From Roseomonas sp. 18066 (GTDB lineage: Bacteria > Pseudomonadota > Alphaproteobacteria > Acetobacterales > Acetobacteraceae): a stretch of 37,350 bases of DNA. Location: assembly GCF_902706185.1 (NCBI RefSeq), contig NZ_CACSJM010000052.1, forward strand, positions 1 through 37,350, read 5' to 3'. The position numbers and the translations under genes are program-made. Numbering within the stretch: the first letter of the stretch is position 1; the number at the start of each line of letters is the position of its first letter. Below are positions 15,072 through 24,085 of this stretch, piece after piece. Below the pieces are notes generated by a model. The model was not told where the DNA came from, did not search any database, and saw nothing but the letters and a program-made list of their open reading frames with translations.

Positions 15072-16073
15072 ATGCTGTCCCGCCGCCCCCTGCTGAGCCG
15101 AATCGCGCCTGCGGCCCTGCTGGGCCTGGCGGCGGCGCGGCCCGGCCCGGCCTGGGCCGCGGCGCAGGGCTTCGACGCCTTCCTGGCCGAGCTCGGCGCC
15201 GAGGCGGCGGCCGCCGGCATCCCCGACGCCCTGCTGCGCCGGGCGCTGTCCGGGCTGAAGCCCAGCCCGCGGGTGCTGGAGCTCGACCGCCGCCAGGCCG
15301 AGTTCACCCTCAGCTGGGACCAGTATCGCCAGGGCCGCATCAACCAGGCGCGGATCGATCGCGGCCGCCAGGCCTTCGCCGACAACCGGGCGCTGCTGGA
15401 CAGCCTGGCGGCGCGCTTCCCGGTCTCGCCGCGCATCGTCGTCGCCATCTGGGGGCTGGAGACCAGCTATGGCGGCTTCACCGGCAATTTCTCCACCATC
15501 GAGGCGCTGGCCACCCTGGCCTGGGACGGGCGGCGCAGCGCCTTCTTCCGCGCCGAGCTGATGGCGGCGCTGCGCATCCTCGCCGGCGGCCATGTGGCGC
15601 CGGAGCGGATGCGCGGCAGCCATGCCGGCGCGATGGGCCAGCCGCAATTCATGCCGACCAGCTTCGAGCGCTGGGCGGTCGATGCCGATGGCGACGGCCG
15701 GCGCGACATCTGGGACAGCCGCGCCGACGCGCTGGGCTCGATCGCCAACTACATGGCCCAGAACGGCTGGCAGGATCGGGACGGGCCGGAGGCCGGGCGC
15801 TGGGGCAGGGAGGTGCTGCTGCCCGAGAGCTTCGACGCCGGCCTCGCCGGCCGCGCCACCCGCCGGCCGCTGCGCGACTGGGCCCAGGCGGGGGTCACCG
15901 CGACCGATGGCGGCGCGCTGCCGGCGCTGGAGCTCGAGGCCTCGATCCTGCTGCCGGGCGGCCCGGGCGGCCAGGCCTTCGTGGTCTATCCGAACTTCCA
16001 CGCGATCCGCCGCTACAACCCTTCCGACTTCTACGCGCTGGTGATCGGGCTGCTGTCCGACCGGGTGGCCTGA
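15072..16073 (+). CDS. Lytic murein transglycosylase, MltB-like (family 3)
   Basis: A 333-residue periplasmic peptidoglycan lytic transglycosylase that cleaves the MurNAc-GlcNAc bond with formation of 1,6-anhydroMurNAc. It has a signal sequence with twin arginine near the start (MLSRRPLLSR) and a cleavage region AWAAAQG. The catalytic Glu130 sits in IWGLETSYGG, and the family motif HAGAMGQPQFMPTSF follows. The DADGDGRRDIWDS segment is the EF-hand-like stretch seen in MltB/Slt35. The usual C-terminal peptidoglycan-binding domain is absent. No Shine-Dalgarno is seen before the ATG, where a stable hairpin sits instead. RlpA follows 3 nt after the stop. Confidence 0.9.
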   Translation: MLSRRPLLSRIAPAALLGLAAARPGPAWAAAQGFDAFLAELGAEAAAAGIPDALLRRALSGLKPSPRVLELDRRQAEFTLSWDQYRQGRINQARIDRGRQAFADNRALLDSLAARFPVSPRIVVAIWGLETSYGGFTGNFSTIEALATLAWDGRRSAFFRAELMAALRILAGGHVAPERMRGSHAGAMGQPQFMPTSFERWAVDADGDGRRDIWDSRADALGSIANYMAQNGWQDRDGPEAGRWGREVLLPESFDAGLAGRATRRPLRDWAQAGVTATDGGALPALELEASILLPGGPGGQAFVVYPNFHAIRRYNPSDFYALVIGLLSDRVA

Positions 16074-16076
16074 ACC

Positions 16077-16982
16077 ATGTCCTTCCGCCGATTTCTCCCT
16101 GTCCTGCTGCTGCCGCTGGCGGTGATCGGCTGCACCCGGCCGGCGCCGCCGCCGGCGCCGACGGCGGCCCGCTACACCGTGGGCACCCCCTATGAGCTGG
16201 GCGGCAGCTGGTCCTACCCGCGCGAGGATTTCTCTCTCACTGAAGCCGGGCTGGCGGCCATCATCGCCGATCCGCGCGGCGGCCGGGTCACCGCCAATGG
16301 CGAGACCTACGACCCGGCGCTGCTGACGGCCGCGCATCGCACCCTGCAGCTGCCCGCCATCATCCGGGTGACCAACCTGGAGAACGGGCGGGAGCTGCGG
16401 CTGCGCGTCAACGACCGCGGCCCGGCCCAGGTGGGTCGGTTGCTGGCGCTGTCGCGCCGCGCCGCCGAGCTGCTGGGCGTCGCCGCCGGCACCCAGATCG
16501 CCATCACGGTCGACAGCGACGCCTCGCGCGCGCTGGCCGCCGCCATGCCGCAGCCGGAGGCCACCACCCTGGCCGTGGCCACCGCGCCGCGCGGCGTGGT
16601 GGAGAGCGAAAGCCTCGCCCCGCCGCCCGGCGCCCAGGCCGCCACCCGCCTGCGCCAGGCGCGCAGCGGCCCTGCCATCGCCGCGGGTCCGGTGGAGGCG
16701 GCGGCCCAGGCCGTGCCGCTGCGCCTGCCGGAGGAGCTGGCCCAGGGCGTCGCCCGGCCGGGCCGTCTTTTCGTCCAGGGCAGCAATTTCACCAGTCGCA
16801 CCGACGCGCAGCGCCAGGCCGCGCGCATGGGCGGCGCCCGGGTCGAACCCTTCGGTCCGCCACGCCGTCCCGAATACCGGGTGCGGCTCGGGCCCTTTGC
16901 ATCGGTCGCCGAGGCGGATAGAGCGCTTGAGCTCGTGCGCCGCTCCGGCGTATCCGAGGCGCGACTGCTGGTCGATTATTAG
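16077..16982 (+). CDS. rlpA: RlpA-like septal ring lipoprotein with SPOR domain
   Basis: A 301-residue lipoprotein. The lipobox LAVIGC gives lipidation at Cys19. A double-psi beta-barrel (RlpA) domain spans about 45-145, with the characteristic RVTANGETYD and LRLRVNDRGP segments. A Pro/Ala-rich linker and a C-terminal SPOR domain (about 226-301, GRLFVQGSNF...RVRLGPF) follow. SPOR domains bind denuded glycan strands at division sites, and in some bacteria RlpA is a lytic transglycosylase. Being 3 nt after the MltB-like gene, the two are probably co-transcribed for cell-wall remodelling. Confidence 0.88.
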   Translation: MSFRRFLPVLLLPLAVIGCTRPAPPPAPTAARYTVGTPYELGGSWSYPREDFSLTEAGLAAIIADPRGGRVTANGETYDPALLTAAHRTLQLPAIIRVTNLENGRELRLRVNDRGPAQVGRLLALSRRAAELLGVAAGTQIAITVDSDASRALAAAMPQPEATTLAVATAPRGVVESESLAPPPGAQAATRLRQARSGPAIAAGPVEAAAQAVPLRLPEELAQGVARPGRLFVQGSNFTSRTDAQRQAARMGGARVEPFGPPRRPEYRVRLGPFASVAEADRALELVRRSGVSEARLLVDY

Positions 16983-17004
16983 GTTCTGTTAGGAGAATTC
17001 CGCG

Positions 17005-18210
17005 ATGCCGCTTCGCCGTACCCTGCTGGGCGGTGCCGCCGCGGTGCTGGCCGCCGGTTCGCTGGCGACCCCCGCCATGGCGCAGCAGCGCCGCCCGGGC
17101 CGCGCCGCCACCCCCGCCATCCCGACCAGCCCGGCCAGCACGCCGCTGGGGCCGCTCGACACCTCGGCCCGCCAGGCCCTGCTGATCGACGCCGATACCG
17201 GCGCCGTGCTGCTGGAGAAGAATGCCGACGAGCGGATGACGCCGTCCTCCATGACGAAGATCATGACGATGTACATCGTCTTCGACATGCTGAAGCAGGG
17301 CCGGCTGCGCATGGACCAGCAGCTGCCGGTCAGCGAGCGCGCCTGGCGCATGGGCGGCTCGAAGATGTTCGTCGAGCTGAACAGCACCGTCTCGGTCGAG
17401 AACCTGACCCGCGGCGTCATCATCCATTCCGGCAACGACGCCTGCATCGTGCTGGCCGAGGCGATCAGCGGCAGCGAGCAGCAGTTTGCCGAGCTGATGA
17501 ACGAATACGGCAAGCGGATGGGGCTGAAGGACAGCACCTTCCGCAATTCCAGCGGCTGGCCCGACCCCGAGCACCGCATGACCGCGCGCGACCTGGCCAC
17601 CCTGGCCGCACATCTGATCCATGACTTCCCGCAGTATTTCCCGATCTACAGCGAGCGGTCGTTCCAGTGGAACGGCATCAGCCAGGAGAACCGCAACCCG
17701 CTGCTGGGCCGCGTCCCCGGCGCCGACGGGCTGAAGACCGGCCATACCGAGGAGGCCGGCTACGGGCTGATCGGCACCGTCAAGCGCGGCGACCGCCGGC
17801 TGGTGCTGGTGGTCAACGGCCTGGCCTCGATGCGCATGCGCGGCGAGGAGGCGGAGCGGCTGATCGAATGGGGCTTCCGCGAATTCGAGAATGTCGTGCT
17901 GTTCCGCGCCGCCGACACGGTGGAGGCCGCCCCCGTCTACCTCGGCGAGCAGTCCACCGTGCCGCTGGTCGGCGGCAAGGACCTGGTGCTGACGCTGCCC
18001 AAGCAGTGGCGCCGCAACCTGACCGTCAAGCTGCGCTACAACGGCCCGCTGCCGGCGCCGATCGCCAAGGGGCAGGAGGTCGGCCAGCTCGACGTCTCCG
18101 GCCAGGGCGTGCCGCCGATGGTGCTGCCGCTTTTCGCCGGGGCCGACGTGCCGAAGCTCGGGCTGATCACCCGCATCCCGGCGGTGATCGCCCGCCTGGT
18201 CTCGGGCTGA
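17005..18210 (+). CDS. D-alanyl-D-alanine carboxypeptidase (PBP5/6-like)
   Basis: A 401-residue low-molecular-weight penicillin-binding protein that trims the terminal D-Ala of peptidoglycan pentapeptides. It has a signal peptide ending ATPAMAQ (about residue 27). All three active-site motifs are intact: Ser82-xx-Lys85 (SMTK), Ser142-Gly-Asn144 and Lys244-Thr-Gly246. The C-terminal beta-rich PBP5 domain (about 295-390) follows. The C terminus carries a weak amphipathic stretch (GLITRIPAVIARLVSG) suited to membrane attachment. AGGAG precedes the ATG. Next to tmk as in many alphaproteobacteria; DacA versus DacF naming is uncertain. Confidence 0.93.
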   Translation: MPLRRTLLGGAAAVLAAGSLATPAMAQQRRPGRAATPAIPTSPASTPLGPLDTSARQALLIDADTGAVLLEKNADERMTPSSMTKIMTMYIVFDMLKQGRLRMDQQLPVSERAWRMGGSKMFVELNSTVSVENLTRGVIIHSGNDACIVLAEAISGSEQQFAELMNEYGKRMGLKDSTFRNSSGWPDPEHRMTARDLATLAAHLIHDFPQYFPIYSERSFQWNGISQENRNPLLGRVPGADGLKTGHTEEAGYGLIGTVKRGDRRLVLVVNGLASMRMRGEEAERLIEWGFREFENVVLFRAADTVEAAPVYLGEQSTVPLVGGKDLVLTLPKQWRRNLTVKLRYNGPLPAPIAKGQEVGQLDVSGQGVPPMVLPLFAGADVPKLGLITRIPAVIARLVSG

Positions 18211-18211
18211 G

Positions 18212-18865
18212 GTGGCCAGCCAGACCGAGAGCACGCCGCGCGGCCGCTTCATCACGCTGGAAGGCGGCGAGGGGGCCGGCAAGACCACCCTGGCCCGGAC
18301 CCTGGCATCGCGGCTGGCGGGCCGCGGCCTGCCGGTGCTGCGCACGCGCGAGCCGGGCGGCGCCCCGGGCGCCGAGCTGCTGCGCGGGCTGATGCTGCAG
18401 GGCCCGGTCGCCTGGGACCCGGTGGCCGAGGCGCTGCTGATGTTCGCCGCCCGCCGCGAGCACCTGGCCAAGACCATCCTGCCGGCGCTGGAGGCCGGCA
18501 TCTGGGTGATCTGCGACCGGTTTGCGGACTCGACCCTGGCCTATCAATGCCATGGCCACGGCCTGCCGGAGAGTGTTTTTCAAGGGCTGATGGGCGTCGC
18601 ATTAGGAGAATTCCGGCCGGATGCGACCCTGGTGCTGGACCTGCCGCCGGAGCAGGGCATGGCCCGCGCCCTGAAGCGCGGCGCCCCCGACCGCTTCGAG
18701 CGGCTGGGCGCCGCGTTTCATGCCCGCGTCCATGCCGCCTTCCGGGTGATCGCCGAGGCCGACCCGGCCCGCTGCGAATTGCTCGACGCCACCCGCCCGC
18801 CGGCGCCGCTGGCCGAGGCGGCGATGGCGGCGCTGGTCAGCCGTCTGGCTGAGCTGCCGGCATGA
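18212..18865 (+). CDS. tmk: Thymidylate kinase (dTMP kinase)
   Basis: A 217-residue kinase converting dTMP to dTDP with ATP in the cytoplasm. The P-loop EGGEGAGKTT spans about residues 17-26. The dTMP-binding segment is CDRFADSTLAYQ, and the DR(F/Y) and TREPGG (REPGGAPGAELLR) motifs are present. The lid region RALKRGAPDRFE follows. Starts at GTG 18212, one nucleotide after the dac stop, and overlaps holB by 4 nt (ATGA), so it is a translationally coupled operon member. Confidence 0.95.
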   Translation: MASQTESTPRGRFITLEGGEGAGKTTLARTLASRLAGRGLPVLRTREPGGAPGAELLRGLMLQGPVAWDPVAEALLMFAARREHLAKTILPALEAGIWVICDRFADSTLAYQCHGHGLPESVFQGLMGVALGEFRPDATLVLDLPPEQGMARALKRGAPDRFERLGAAFHARVHAAFRVIAEADPARCELLDATRPPAPLAEAAMAALVSRLAELPA

Positions 18866-19866
18866 TGCCGCCGGAACCCCGCGCCAACCCGGCGCTGTTC
18901 GGCCATGACCATGCCGCCGGCAGCCTGGCCGAGGCCGCCGGCGCCGGGCGGCTGCACCATGCCTGGCTGCTGGCCGGGCCGCGCGGCGTCGGCAAGGCGA
19001 CGCTGGCCTATCGCTTCGCCCGCTGGCTGCTGGCCGACCGCCCCCCGGGTGAGACGCCGCTGTTCGTCCCGCCGACCGACCCGGTCTTCCGCCGCATCGC
19101 CGCCGGGGGCCATGCCGACCTGCGCGGCCTGGCGCCGAATGCGGGGGAGAAGGGCGTCAAGCTGATGATCCGGGTCGACGAGGTGCGCCAGGTGCCGCGC
19201 TTCCTCGGCCTGACCGCGGCCGAGGGCGGCTGGCGCATCGTCGTCGTCGAGCAGGTCGAGGCGATGAACCCCGAGGCGCAGAACGCCCTGCTGAAGACGC
19301 TGGAGGAGCCGCCGGCCCGCGCCCTGCTGCTGCTGACCACGGCGGCGCCCGACCGGCTGCTGCCCACCATCCGCAGCCGCTGCCGCCGCATCGACCTGTT
19401 TCCGCTGGCCGAGCCGCTGATGCAGCGCCTGCTGGCCGAATGGCTGCCCGATCTGCCGGAGGAGGCCCGCGCCCTGCTGGCCCGCATCGCCGGCGGCGCC
19501 CCGGGCCGCGCCCTGCAGCTGGCCGAGGGCGATGGCGTCGCCCTGCAGCAGCGGGTCGAGCGGTTTCTCTCCACCCTGCCGCGCCCCGATCCGCGCGGGC
19601 TGCACGAGCTGGCCGATGCGCTGGCGGCCAAGCGCGACGGCAGCGCCTTCGTCACCTTCATGGAGCTGCTGCGCGGCGCCCTGGGGGACGCGATCCGCAG
19701 CGCCGGGCGCGGCGGGCCGGCGCCGGACTTCATCCGCGCCCGGCCGCTTGCCGACTGGGCGGCACTGTGGGACACCCTGGGCCGCCTGGCCGATGAGACC
19801 GAATTGTTGAATCTCGACCGCAAGCAGGCGGTGCTGAGCGGTCTCTCGCAGCTGGCCTCGCGCTGA
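18862..19866 (+). CDS. holB: DNA polymerase III subunit delta' (clamp loader)
   Basis: A 334-residue AAA+ clamp-loader subunit. The P-loop-like GPRGVGKAT spans about 39-47. NPEAQNALLKTLEEPP is the family sensor region, and the SRC arginine-finger motif occurs in TIRSRCRRIDLF. The usual zinc-binding cysteines of E. coli delta' are not evident, as in many alphaproteobacteria. Overlaps tmk by ATGA and lies 11 nt before metG. Confidence 0.93.
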   Translation: MMPPEPRANPALFGHDHAAGSLAEAAGAGRLHHAWLLAGPRGVGKATLAYRFARWLLADRPPGETPLFVPPTDPVFRRIAAGGHADLRGLAPNAGEKGVKLMIRVDEVRQVPRFLGLTAAEGGWRIVVVEQVEAMNPEAQNALLKTLEEPPARALLLLTTAAPDRLLPTIRSRCRRIDLFPLAEPLMQRLLAEWLPDLPEEARALLARIAGGAPGRALQLAEGDGVALQQRVERFLSTLPRPDPRGLHELADALAAKRDGSAFVTFMELLRGALGDAIRSAGRGGPAPDFIRARPLADWAALWDTLGRLADETELLNLDRKQAVLSGLSQLASR

Positions 19867-19877
19867 GGACCTGGACC

Positions 19878-21416
19878 ATGACGACCGAGCGGCGCTTCTA
19901 CCTGACGACGCCCATCTACTACGTGAACGACAAGCCGCATATCGGCCACGCCTATACCTCGCTGGCGGCCGATGTGCTGGCGCGCTGGAAGCGGATGGAA
20001 GGGCTGCAGGTCTTCTTCCTGACCGGCACCGACGAGCATGGCCAGAAGGTCGAGAAGGCCGCCGAGACGCGCGGCCTGCCGCCGCAGGAATTCACCGACA
20101 CGGTCAGCCAGGCCTTCCGCGACCTCGCGGAACGCATGGACTTCTCCAACGACGCCTTCATCCGCACCACCGAGGAGCGCCACAAGCTGGCCTGCGCCGC
20201 GCTGTGGAAGCGGCTGGAAGAGCGCGGCGAAATCTATCTCGGGCATTACGAGGGCTGGTACGCGGTGCGCGACGAGGCCTTCTATGGCCCCGACGAGATC
20301 ACCGAGAAGAACGGTCAGAAGTTCGCGCCGACGGGCGCGCCGGTGGAGTGGGTGAGGGAGCCTTCCTACTTCTTCCGCCTGTCCAACTGGGCCGAAAAGC
20401 TGCTGGCCTTCTACGACGCCAACCCCGACTTCATCGCGCCGGCCACCCGCCGCAACGAGGTGATCAGCTTCGTCAAAAGCGGGCTGACCGACCTGTCGAT
20501 CTCGCGCACCTCGTTCAAATGGGGCGTGCCGGTGCCGGGCGACGAAGCCCATGTGATGTATGTCTGGCTCGACGCCCTGACCAACTACATCACCGCCCTC
20601 GGCTACCCCGACGAAAGCACCGAGGCCTGGAAGTTCTGGCCGGCCGACGTCCACTTCGTCGGCAAGGACATCCTGCGGTTCCACGCCATTTACTGGCCGG
20701 CCTTCCTGATGGCGGCCGGCCTGCCGACGCCTCGCCGCGTCTACGCGCATGGCTGGTGGACCAATGAAGGCCAGAAGATCTCCAAGTCGCTGGGCAATGT
20801 CATCGACCCGCTGGCGCTGATCGACGAGTTCGGCCTGGACCCGGTGCGCTTCTTCCTGCTGCGGGAAGTGCCCTTCGGCAATGACGGCGACTTCAGCCGC
20901 CGCGCGCTGATGGGCCGGTTGAACAGCGAGCTGGCCAACGACCTGGGCAACCTGGCGCAGCGCAGCCTGTCGCTGATCCAGAAGAACTGCGAGGGCAAGC
21001 TGCCGGGCGTCGTCAAGCCCGACGCCTCGGATGCCGAGCTGCTCGACGCGGTCGCCGCCCTGCCGGCCCAGCTGGGCGAGGCGCTGGACCGCCAGGCGTT
21101 CCATGAAGCCCTCGAGCGCGTCTGGGTTGTGACCCGTCTGGGCAACAGCTGGATCGACGCCCAGAAGCCGTGGTCGCTGAAGAAGACCGACCTGGAGCGG
21201 ATGGCCACCGTGCTCCGCCACCTGCACACCGCGCTGCGCGGGTTGGCGACCGTCCTGCTGCCCTTCATGCCCGGGACCATGGGCCGCATGCTGGACCAGC
21301 TGGCGGTGCCGGAAGACGCCCGCACTGTCCCGGCGCTGGCGACGCTGCTGCCCGACGGCACCGCGCTGCCGCCGCCCAGCCCGCTGTTCCAGAAGATCCT
21401 GGACGAGCCCGCCTGA
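19878..21416 (+). CDS. metG: Methionyl-tRNA synthetase
   Basis: A 512-residue class I aminoacyl-tRNA synthetase charging tRNA-Met. It has HIGH at residues 21-24 (PHIGHAYTSL) and the KMSKS loop as KISKS near residue 300. The connective-peptide region (AVRDEAFYGPDEITEKNG) carries no CxxC zinc knuckles, so this is the zinc-free MetG form. There is no C-terminal tRNA-binding EMAP domain. Ends in TGA, whose A is the first base of the tatD ATG. Confidence 0.96.
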   Translation: MTTERRFYLTTPIYYVNDKPHIGHAYTSLAADVLARWKRMEGLQVFFLTGTDEHGQKVEKAAETRGLPPQEFTDTVSQAFRDLAERMDFSNDAFIRTTEERHKLACAALWKRLEERGEIYLGHYEGWYAVRDEAFYGPDEITEKNGQKFAPTGAPVEWVREPSYFFRLSNWAEKLLAFYDANPDFIAPATRRNEVISFVKSGLTDLSISRTSFKWGVPVPGDEAHVMYVWLDALTNYITALGYPDESTEAWKFWPADVHFVGKDILRFHAIYWPAFLMAAGLPTPRRVYAHGWWTNEGQKISKSLGNVIDPLALIDEFGLDPVRFFLLREVPFGNDGDFSRRALMGRLNSELANDLGNLAQRSLSLIQKNCEGKLPGVVKPDASDAELLDAVAALPAQLGEALDRQAFHEALERVWVVTRLGNSWIDAQKPWSLKKTDLERMATVLRHLHTALRGLATVLLPFMPGTMGRMLDQLAVPEDARTVPALATLLPDGTALPPPSPLFQKILDEPA

Positions 21417-22189
21417 TGCTGGTCGATAGTCATTGCCACCTCGACTACTTCTCCGAGGAAGAGATTGGCCAGATCCTGGCCCGCGCCGCCGAGGCCGGGG
21501 TCGGCCGCATGGTCACCATCGGTGTCCGCATGGCCCAGGCCGAGGCCGTGAAGGCCATCGCCGACCGCTTCCCGGAAGTCTGGGGAACGGTCGGCGTGCA
21601 TCCGCAGAATGCCGGTGAGGAAGCGGTGCCGGAGGTGGCGGCCATCGTCGCCGCCGCCGACCATCCGCGCATCATCGGCATCGGCGAGAGCGGCCTCGAC
21701 TATTTCTACGACAAGGCCCCGCGGGAGGTGCAGCAGGAGGGCTTCCGGCGCCATATCCGCGCGGCGCGCGAGACCGGCCTGCCGCTGGTGGTGCATGCCC
21801 GCGATGCCGACGCCGATATCGCCGGCATCCTGCGCGAGGAAGCAGAGCAGGGGGGTCCTTTCCCCTTCCTGCTGCATTGCTTCAGCTCCGGCCGGCAACT
21901 CGCTGAAGATGCAGTAAAGATGGGTGGCTACCTGTCCTTCTCCGGCATCCTGACCTTCCCGAAGTCGCAGGAGATCCGCGACATCGCCCGCGACATGCCG
22001 CGCGACCGGCTGCTGGTGGAGACCGACTCTCCCTACCTGGCCCCCGCGCCGTATCGCGGGAAACGCAACGAACCTTCCTATGTGCCGCACACCGCCCGGG
22101 TGCTGGCCGAGGTGCACGGCGTGACCGCGGAGGTGATGGCGAAGACGACGACGGAGAACTTCTTCCGTCTGTTTAGCAAGGCCTCCTAA
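21416..22189 (+). CDS. TatD family metal-dependent hydrolase/DNase
   Basis: A 257-residue TIM-barrel amidohydrolase-type enzyme. The metal-binding DSHCHLD is at residues 4-10, GESGLDYFYD holds the bridging acid, HARDAD and LHCFSS give further histidines, and VETDSPYLAP carries the catalytic Asp. TatD homologues have 3'-5' exonuclease or D-aminoacyl-tRNA deacylase-like activity in some species. Starts at the ATG overlapping the metG stop by 1 nt, and is directly followed by the PhnP-like gene. Confidence 0.93.
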   Translation: MLVDSHCHLDYFSEEEIGQILARAAEAGVGRMVTIGVRMAQAEAVKAIADRFPEVWGTVGVHPQNAGEEAVPEVAAIVAAADHPRIIGIGESGLDYFYDKAPREVQQEGFRRHIRAARETGLPLVVHARDADADIAGILREEAEQGGPFPFLLHCFSSGRQLAEDAVKMGGYLSFSGILTFPKSQEIRDIARDMPRDRLLVETDSPYLAPAPYRGKRNEPSYVPHTARVLAEVHGVTAEVMAKTTTENFFRLFSKAS

Positions 22190-22193
22190 GGCC

Positions 22194-22997
22194 TTGGATT
22201 TGAAGGTAACCATCCTGGGCTGCGGCGGCTCGGCCGGCGTGCCGCAGCTGGGCGGGGCGGATGCCGCCGGCGACTGGGGCGTCTGCGACCCGGCCGAGCG
22301 CCGCAACGCCCGCACGCGCGCCTCGATCCTGATCGAGGCCGGGAATGGCCGCCGCCTGCTGGTCGATGCCGGGCCCGACCTGCGCCGCCAGCTGCTGGAC
22401 AACCGCATCGCCCGCGTCGACGCGCTGCTGGTCACCCATGGCCATGCCGACCACATCATGGGCCTCGACGAGTTCCGCCCGCTGAACCGCGCCATCGGCG
22501 AGGCCATCCCGGTCTACGCCACGGCCGAGACGCTGGCCGAGCTCAAGGCGCGCTTCGACTACATCTTCCGCCCGCCGACGCCGCCGGTCTTCTACCGCCC
22601 GGCGCTGACGCCGCATGTGGTCAGGGCAGGCGAGGCGGTGGAGATCGCCGGCTTCCCGGTGCAGCTGTTCCGCCAGGACCACAAGGTCATGGACACGCTG
22701 GGCCTGCGCATCGGCAACTTCGCCTATTCGACCGACGTGGTCGTCATGCCCGAGGAAAGCCTGGCGCAGCTCGAGGGCCTCGACACCTGGATCGTCGGCT
22801 GCTTCCAGCGCAAGCCGCATTCGGTGCACGCCAATCTGGAGCTGGTGCTGCAATGGGTGGCGCGGCTGAAGCCGCGCCGCACCGTGCTGACCCATATGGG
22901 CCACGACCTGGACTGGGCCTGGCTGCAGGCGAACCTGCCGGAGGGCGTCGAGGCGGCCCATGACGGTCGCGTCCTGGATATCGCTCGCTTTACATAA
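22194..22997 (+). CDS. MBL-fold hydrolase, PhnP-like phosphodiesterase
   Basis: A 267-residue metallo-beta-lactamase-fold enzyme. The N terminus (MDLKVTILGCGGSAGVPQLG) and metal motif HGHADH (82-87) match the PhnP/cyclic phosphodiesterase branch. Later ligand regions are RQDHKVMDTLGLRIGNF, YSTDVV and LTHMGHDLDW. In this tatD-linked position it is a conserved alphaproteobacterial gene whose natural substrate is not established. The best start is TTG at 22194, after a short TAAGG stretch that includes the tatD stop codon; another TTG at 22200 is possible. Confidence 0.88.
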   Translation: MDLKVTILGCGGSAGVPQLGGADAAGDWGVCDPAERRNARTRASILIEAGNGRRLLVDAGPDLRRQLLDNRIARVDALLVTHGHADHIMGLDEFRPLNRAIGEAIPVYATAETLAELKARFDYIFRPPTPPVFYRPALTPHVVRAGEAVEIAGFPVQLFRQDHKVMDTLGLRIGNFAYSTDVVVMPEESLAQLEGLDTWIVGCFQRKPHSVHANLELVLQWVARLKPRRTVLTHMGHDLDWAWLQANLPEGVEAAHDGRVLDIARFT

Positions 22998-23064
22998 TCT
23001 TCCTTATACGTCTCGCGGATGACCGGCAGACCGGCGCCCCGAGACCGCCCCAGGATCGCCCGCC

Positions 23065-23907
23065 ATGGCCGACAACCTCCTGCCCCCCGCCTCGCTGCAA
23101 GCCCCCGAGGCCGAGCTCGCCCGGCTGCTGGCGATCATGGCCCGCCTGCGGGCGCCCGACGGCTGCCCCTGGGACCGCGAGCAGTCCTTCGCCACCATCG
23201 CGCCCTACACCATCGAGGAAGCCTACGAGGTCGCCGACGCCATCACGCGGCAGGACCTGCCGGCGCTGCAGGACGAGCTCGGCGACCTGCTGTTCCAGGT
23301 GGTCTACCACGCCCAGATGGCCAGCGAATTGGCCAGCGAGGATGGCAGCTTCGACTTCGCCCAGGTCGCCCGCGGCATCGCCGACAAGATGATCCGCCGC
23401 CACCCGCATGTCTTCGGCGACGCCGCCGCCCGCGACGTGGCGGCGCAGAACGAGGCCTGGGAAAAGCAGAAGCAGTCCGAGCGCCAGGCCCGCGCCGAGA
23501 CCGGGACGCTGGCCGGTATCCCGACCGCCCTGCCCGCCCTGACCCGCGCCCAGAAGCTGACCCGCCGCGCCGCCCGCGTCGGCTTCGACTGGCCCGACGC
23601 CGCCTCGGTGCTGGACAAGCTGGACGAGGAAGTGGCCGAGCTGAAAGCCGAGCTGCCCGCCGCCGACCGCGCCCGCATGGCCGATGAGCTGGGCGACATG
23701 CTCTTCGTCCTGGCCAACCTGGCCCGCAAGCTGGACCTGGACCCGGAAGCCTGCCTCCGCGGCGCCAACGCCAAGTTCGAGCGGCGCTTCACGGCCGTGG
23801 AGAACCGCCTCGCCGCTTCGGGCGTTTCCCTGGCGGATGCAGGCTTGGCGCGAATGGAAGAAGAATGGCAGGAAGTAAAGAAGGAAGAGAAAAGGTCGGG
23901 GAAATGA
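23065..23907 (+). CDS. mazG: Nucleoside triphosphate pyrophosphohydrolase MazG
   Basis: A 280-residue all-alpha NTP pyrophosphatase that removes non-canonical or excess NTPs. It contains two MazG domains. The first (about 25-100) begins CPWDREQSFATIAPYTIEEAYEV with the EExxE-type acidic site and GDLLFQVVYHAQ. The second (about 160-250) has LDEEVAELKAEL and ELGDMLFVLANLARKL. Its stop codon lies inside the left arm and loop of a hairpin that probably acts as its terminator. Confidence 0.94.
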   Translation: MADNLLPPASLQAPEAELARLLAIMARLRAPDGCPWDREQSFATIAPYTIEEAYEVADAITRQDLPALQDELGDLLFQVVYHAQMASELASEDGSFDFAQVARGIADKMIRRHPHVFGDAAARDVAAQNEAWEKQKQSERQARAETGTLAGIPTALPALTRAQKLTRRAARVGFDWPDAASVLDKLDEEVAELKAELPAADRARMADELGDMLFVLANLARKLDLDPEACLRGANAKFERRFTAVENRLAASGVSLADAGLARMEEEWQEVKKEEKRSGK

Positions 23908-23936
23908 ATTCCCCCGAGCCCCCATCTTTTTTCTAT
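23896..23936 (+). terminator. Terminator after mazG
   Basis: The arm TCGGGG (23896-23901) pairs with CCCCGA (23912-23917) across AAATGAATTC, followed by CCCCCAT and a T-rich tract CTTTTTTCTATT. The mazG TGA (23905-23907) lies in the loop. The loop/arm core is a variant of the GGGGAATGAATTCCCC element found elsewhere in the window. Confidence 0.7.
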
Positions 23937-24016
23937 TCTATGGCGCTCGATTACAGGTCGCGCTGACACTGGGCCGTTTCACGTACTGTCGTCACGTGGA
24001 CATGGCAGTCTGACAG

Positions 24017-24048
24017 AAAAAAGAACGGGCGCGGCGCACTGCGCCGCG
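24017..24048 (-). terminator. Terminator after IMPase gene
   Basis: On the minus strand an 8-bp stem (CGCGGCGC against GCGCCGCG, 24030-24048, 3-nt loop) is followed by CCGTTC and six T residues (24022-24017). It lies about 38 bp after the IMPase stop and is preceded by a second hairpin at 24048-24064. Confidence 0.75.
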
Positions 24049-24064
24049 GGGGAATTCATTCCCC
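24048..24064. repeat. GGGGAATTCATTCCCC hairpin element, copy between mazG and IMPase
   Basis: The arm GGGGAAT is followed by TC and then ATTCCCC. Its reverse complement, GGGGAATGAATTCCCC, recurs at 37198-37213 and in altered form at 23898-23915. It sits 21 bp after the minus-strand IMPase stop, in front of the T-tailed terminator. Confidence 0.6.
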
Positions 24065-24085
24065 TGGCCTACCCCTGCCCTTTTC

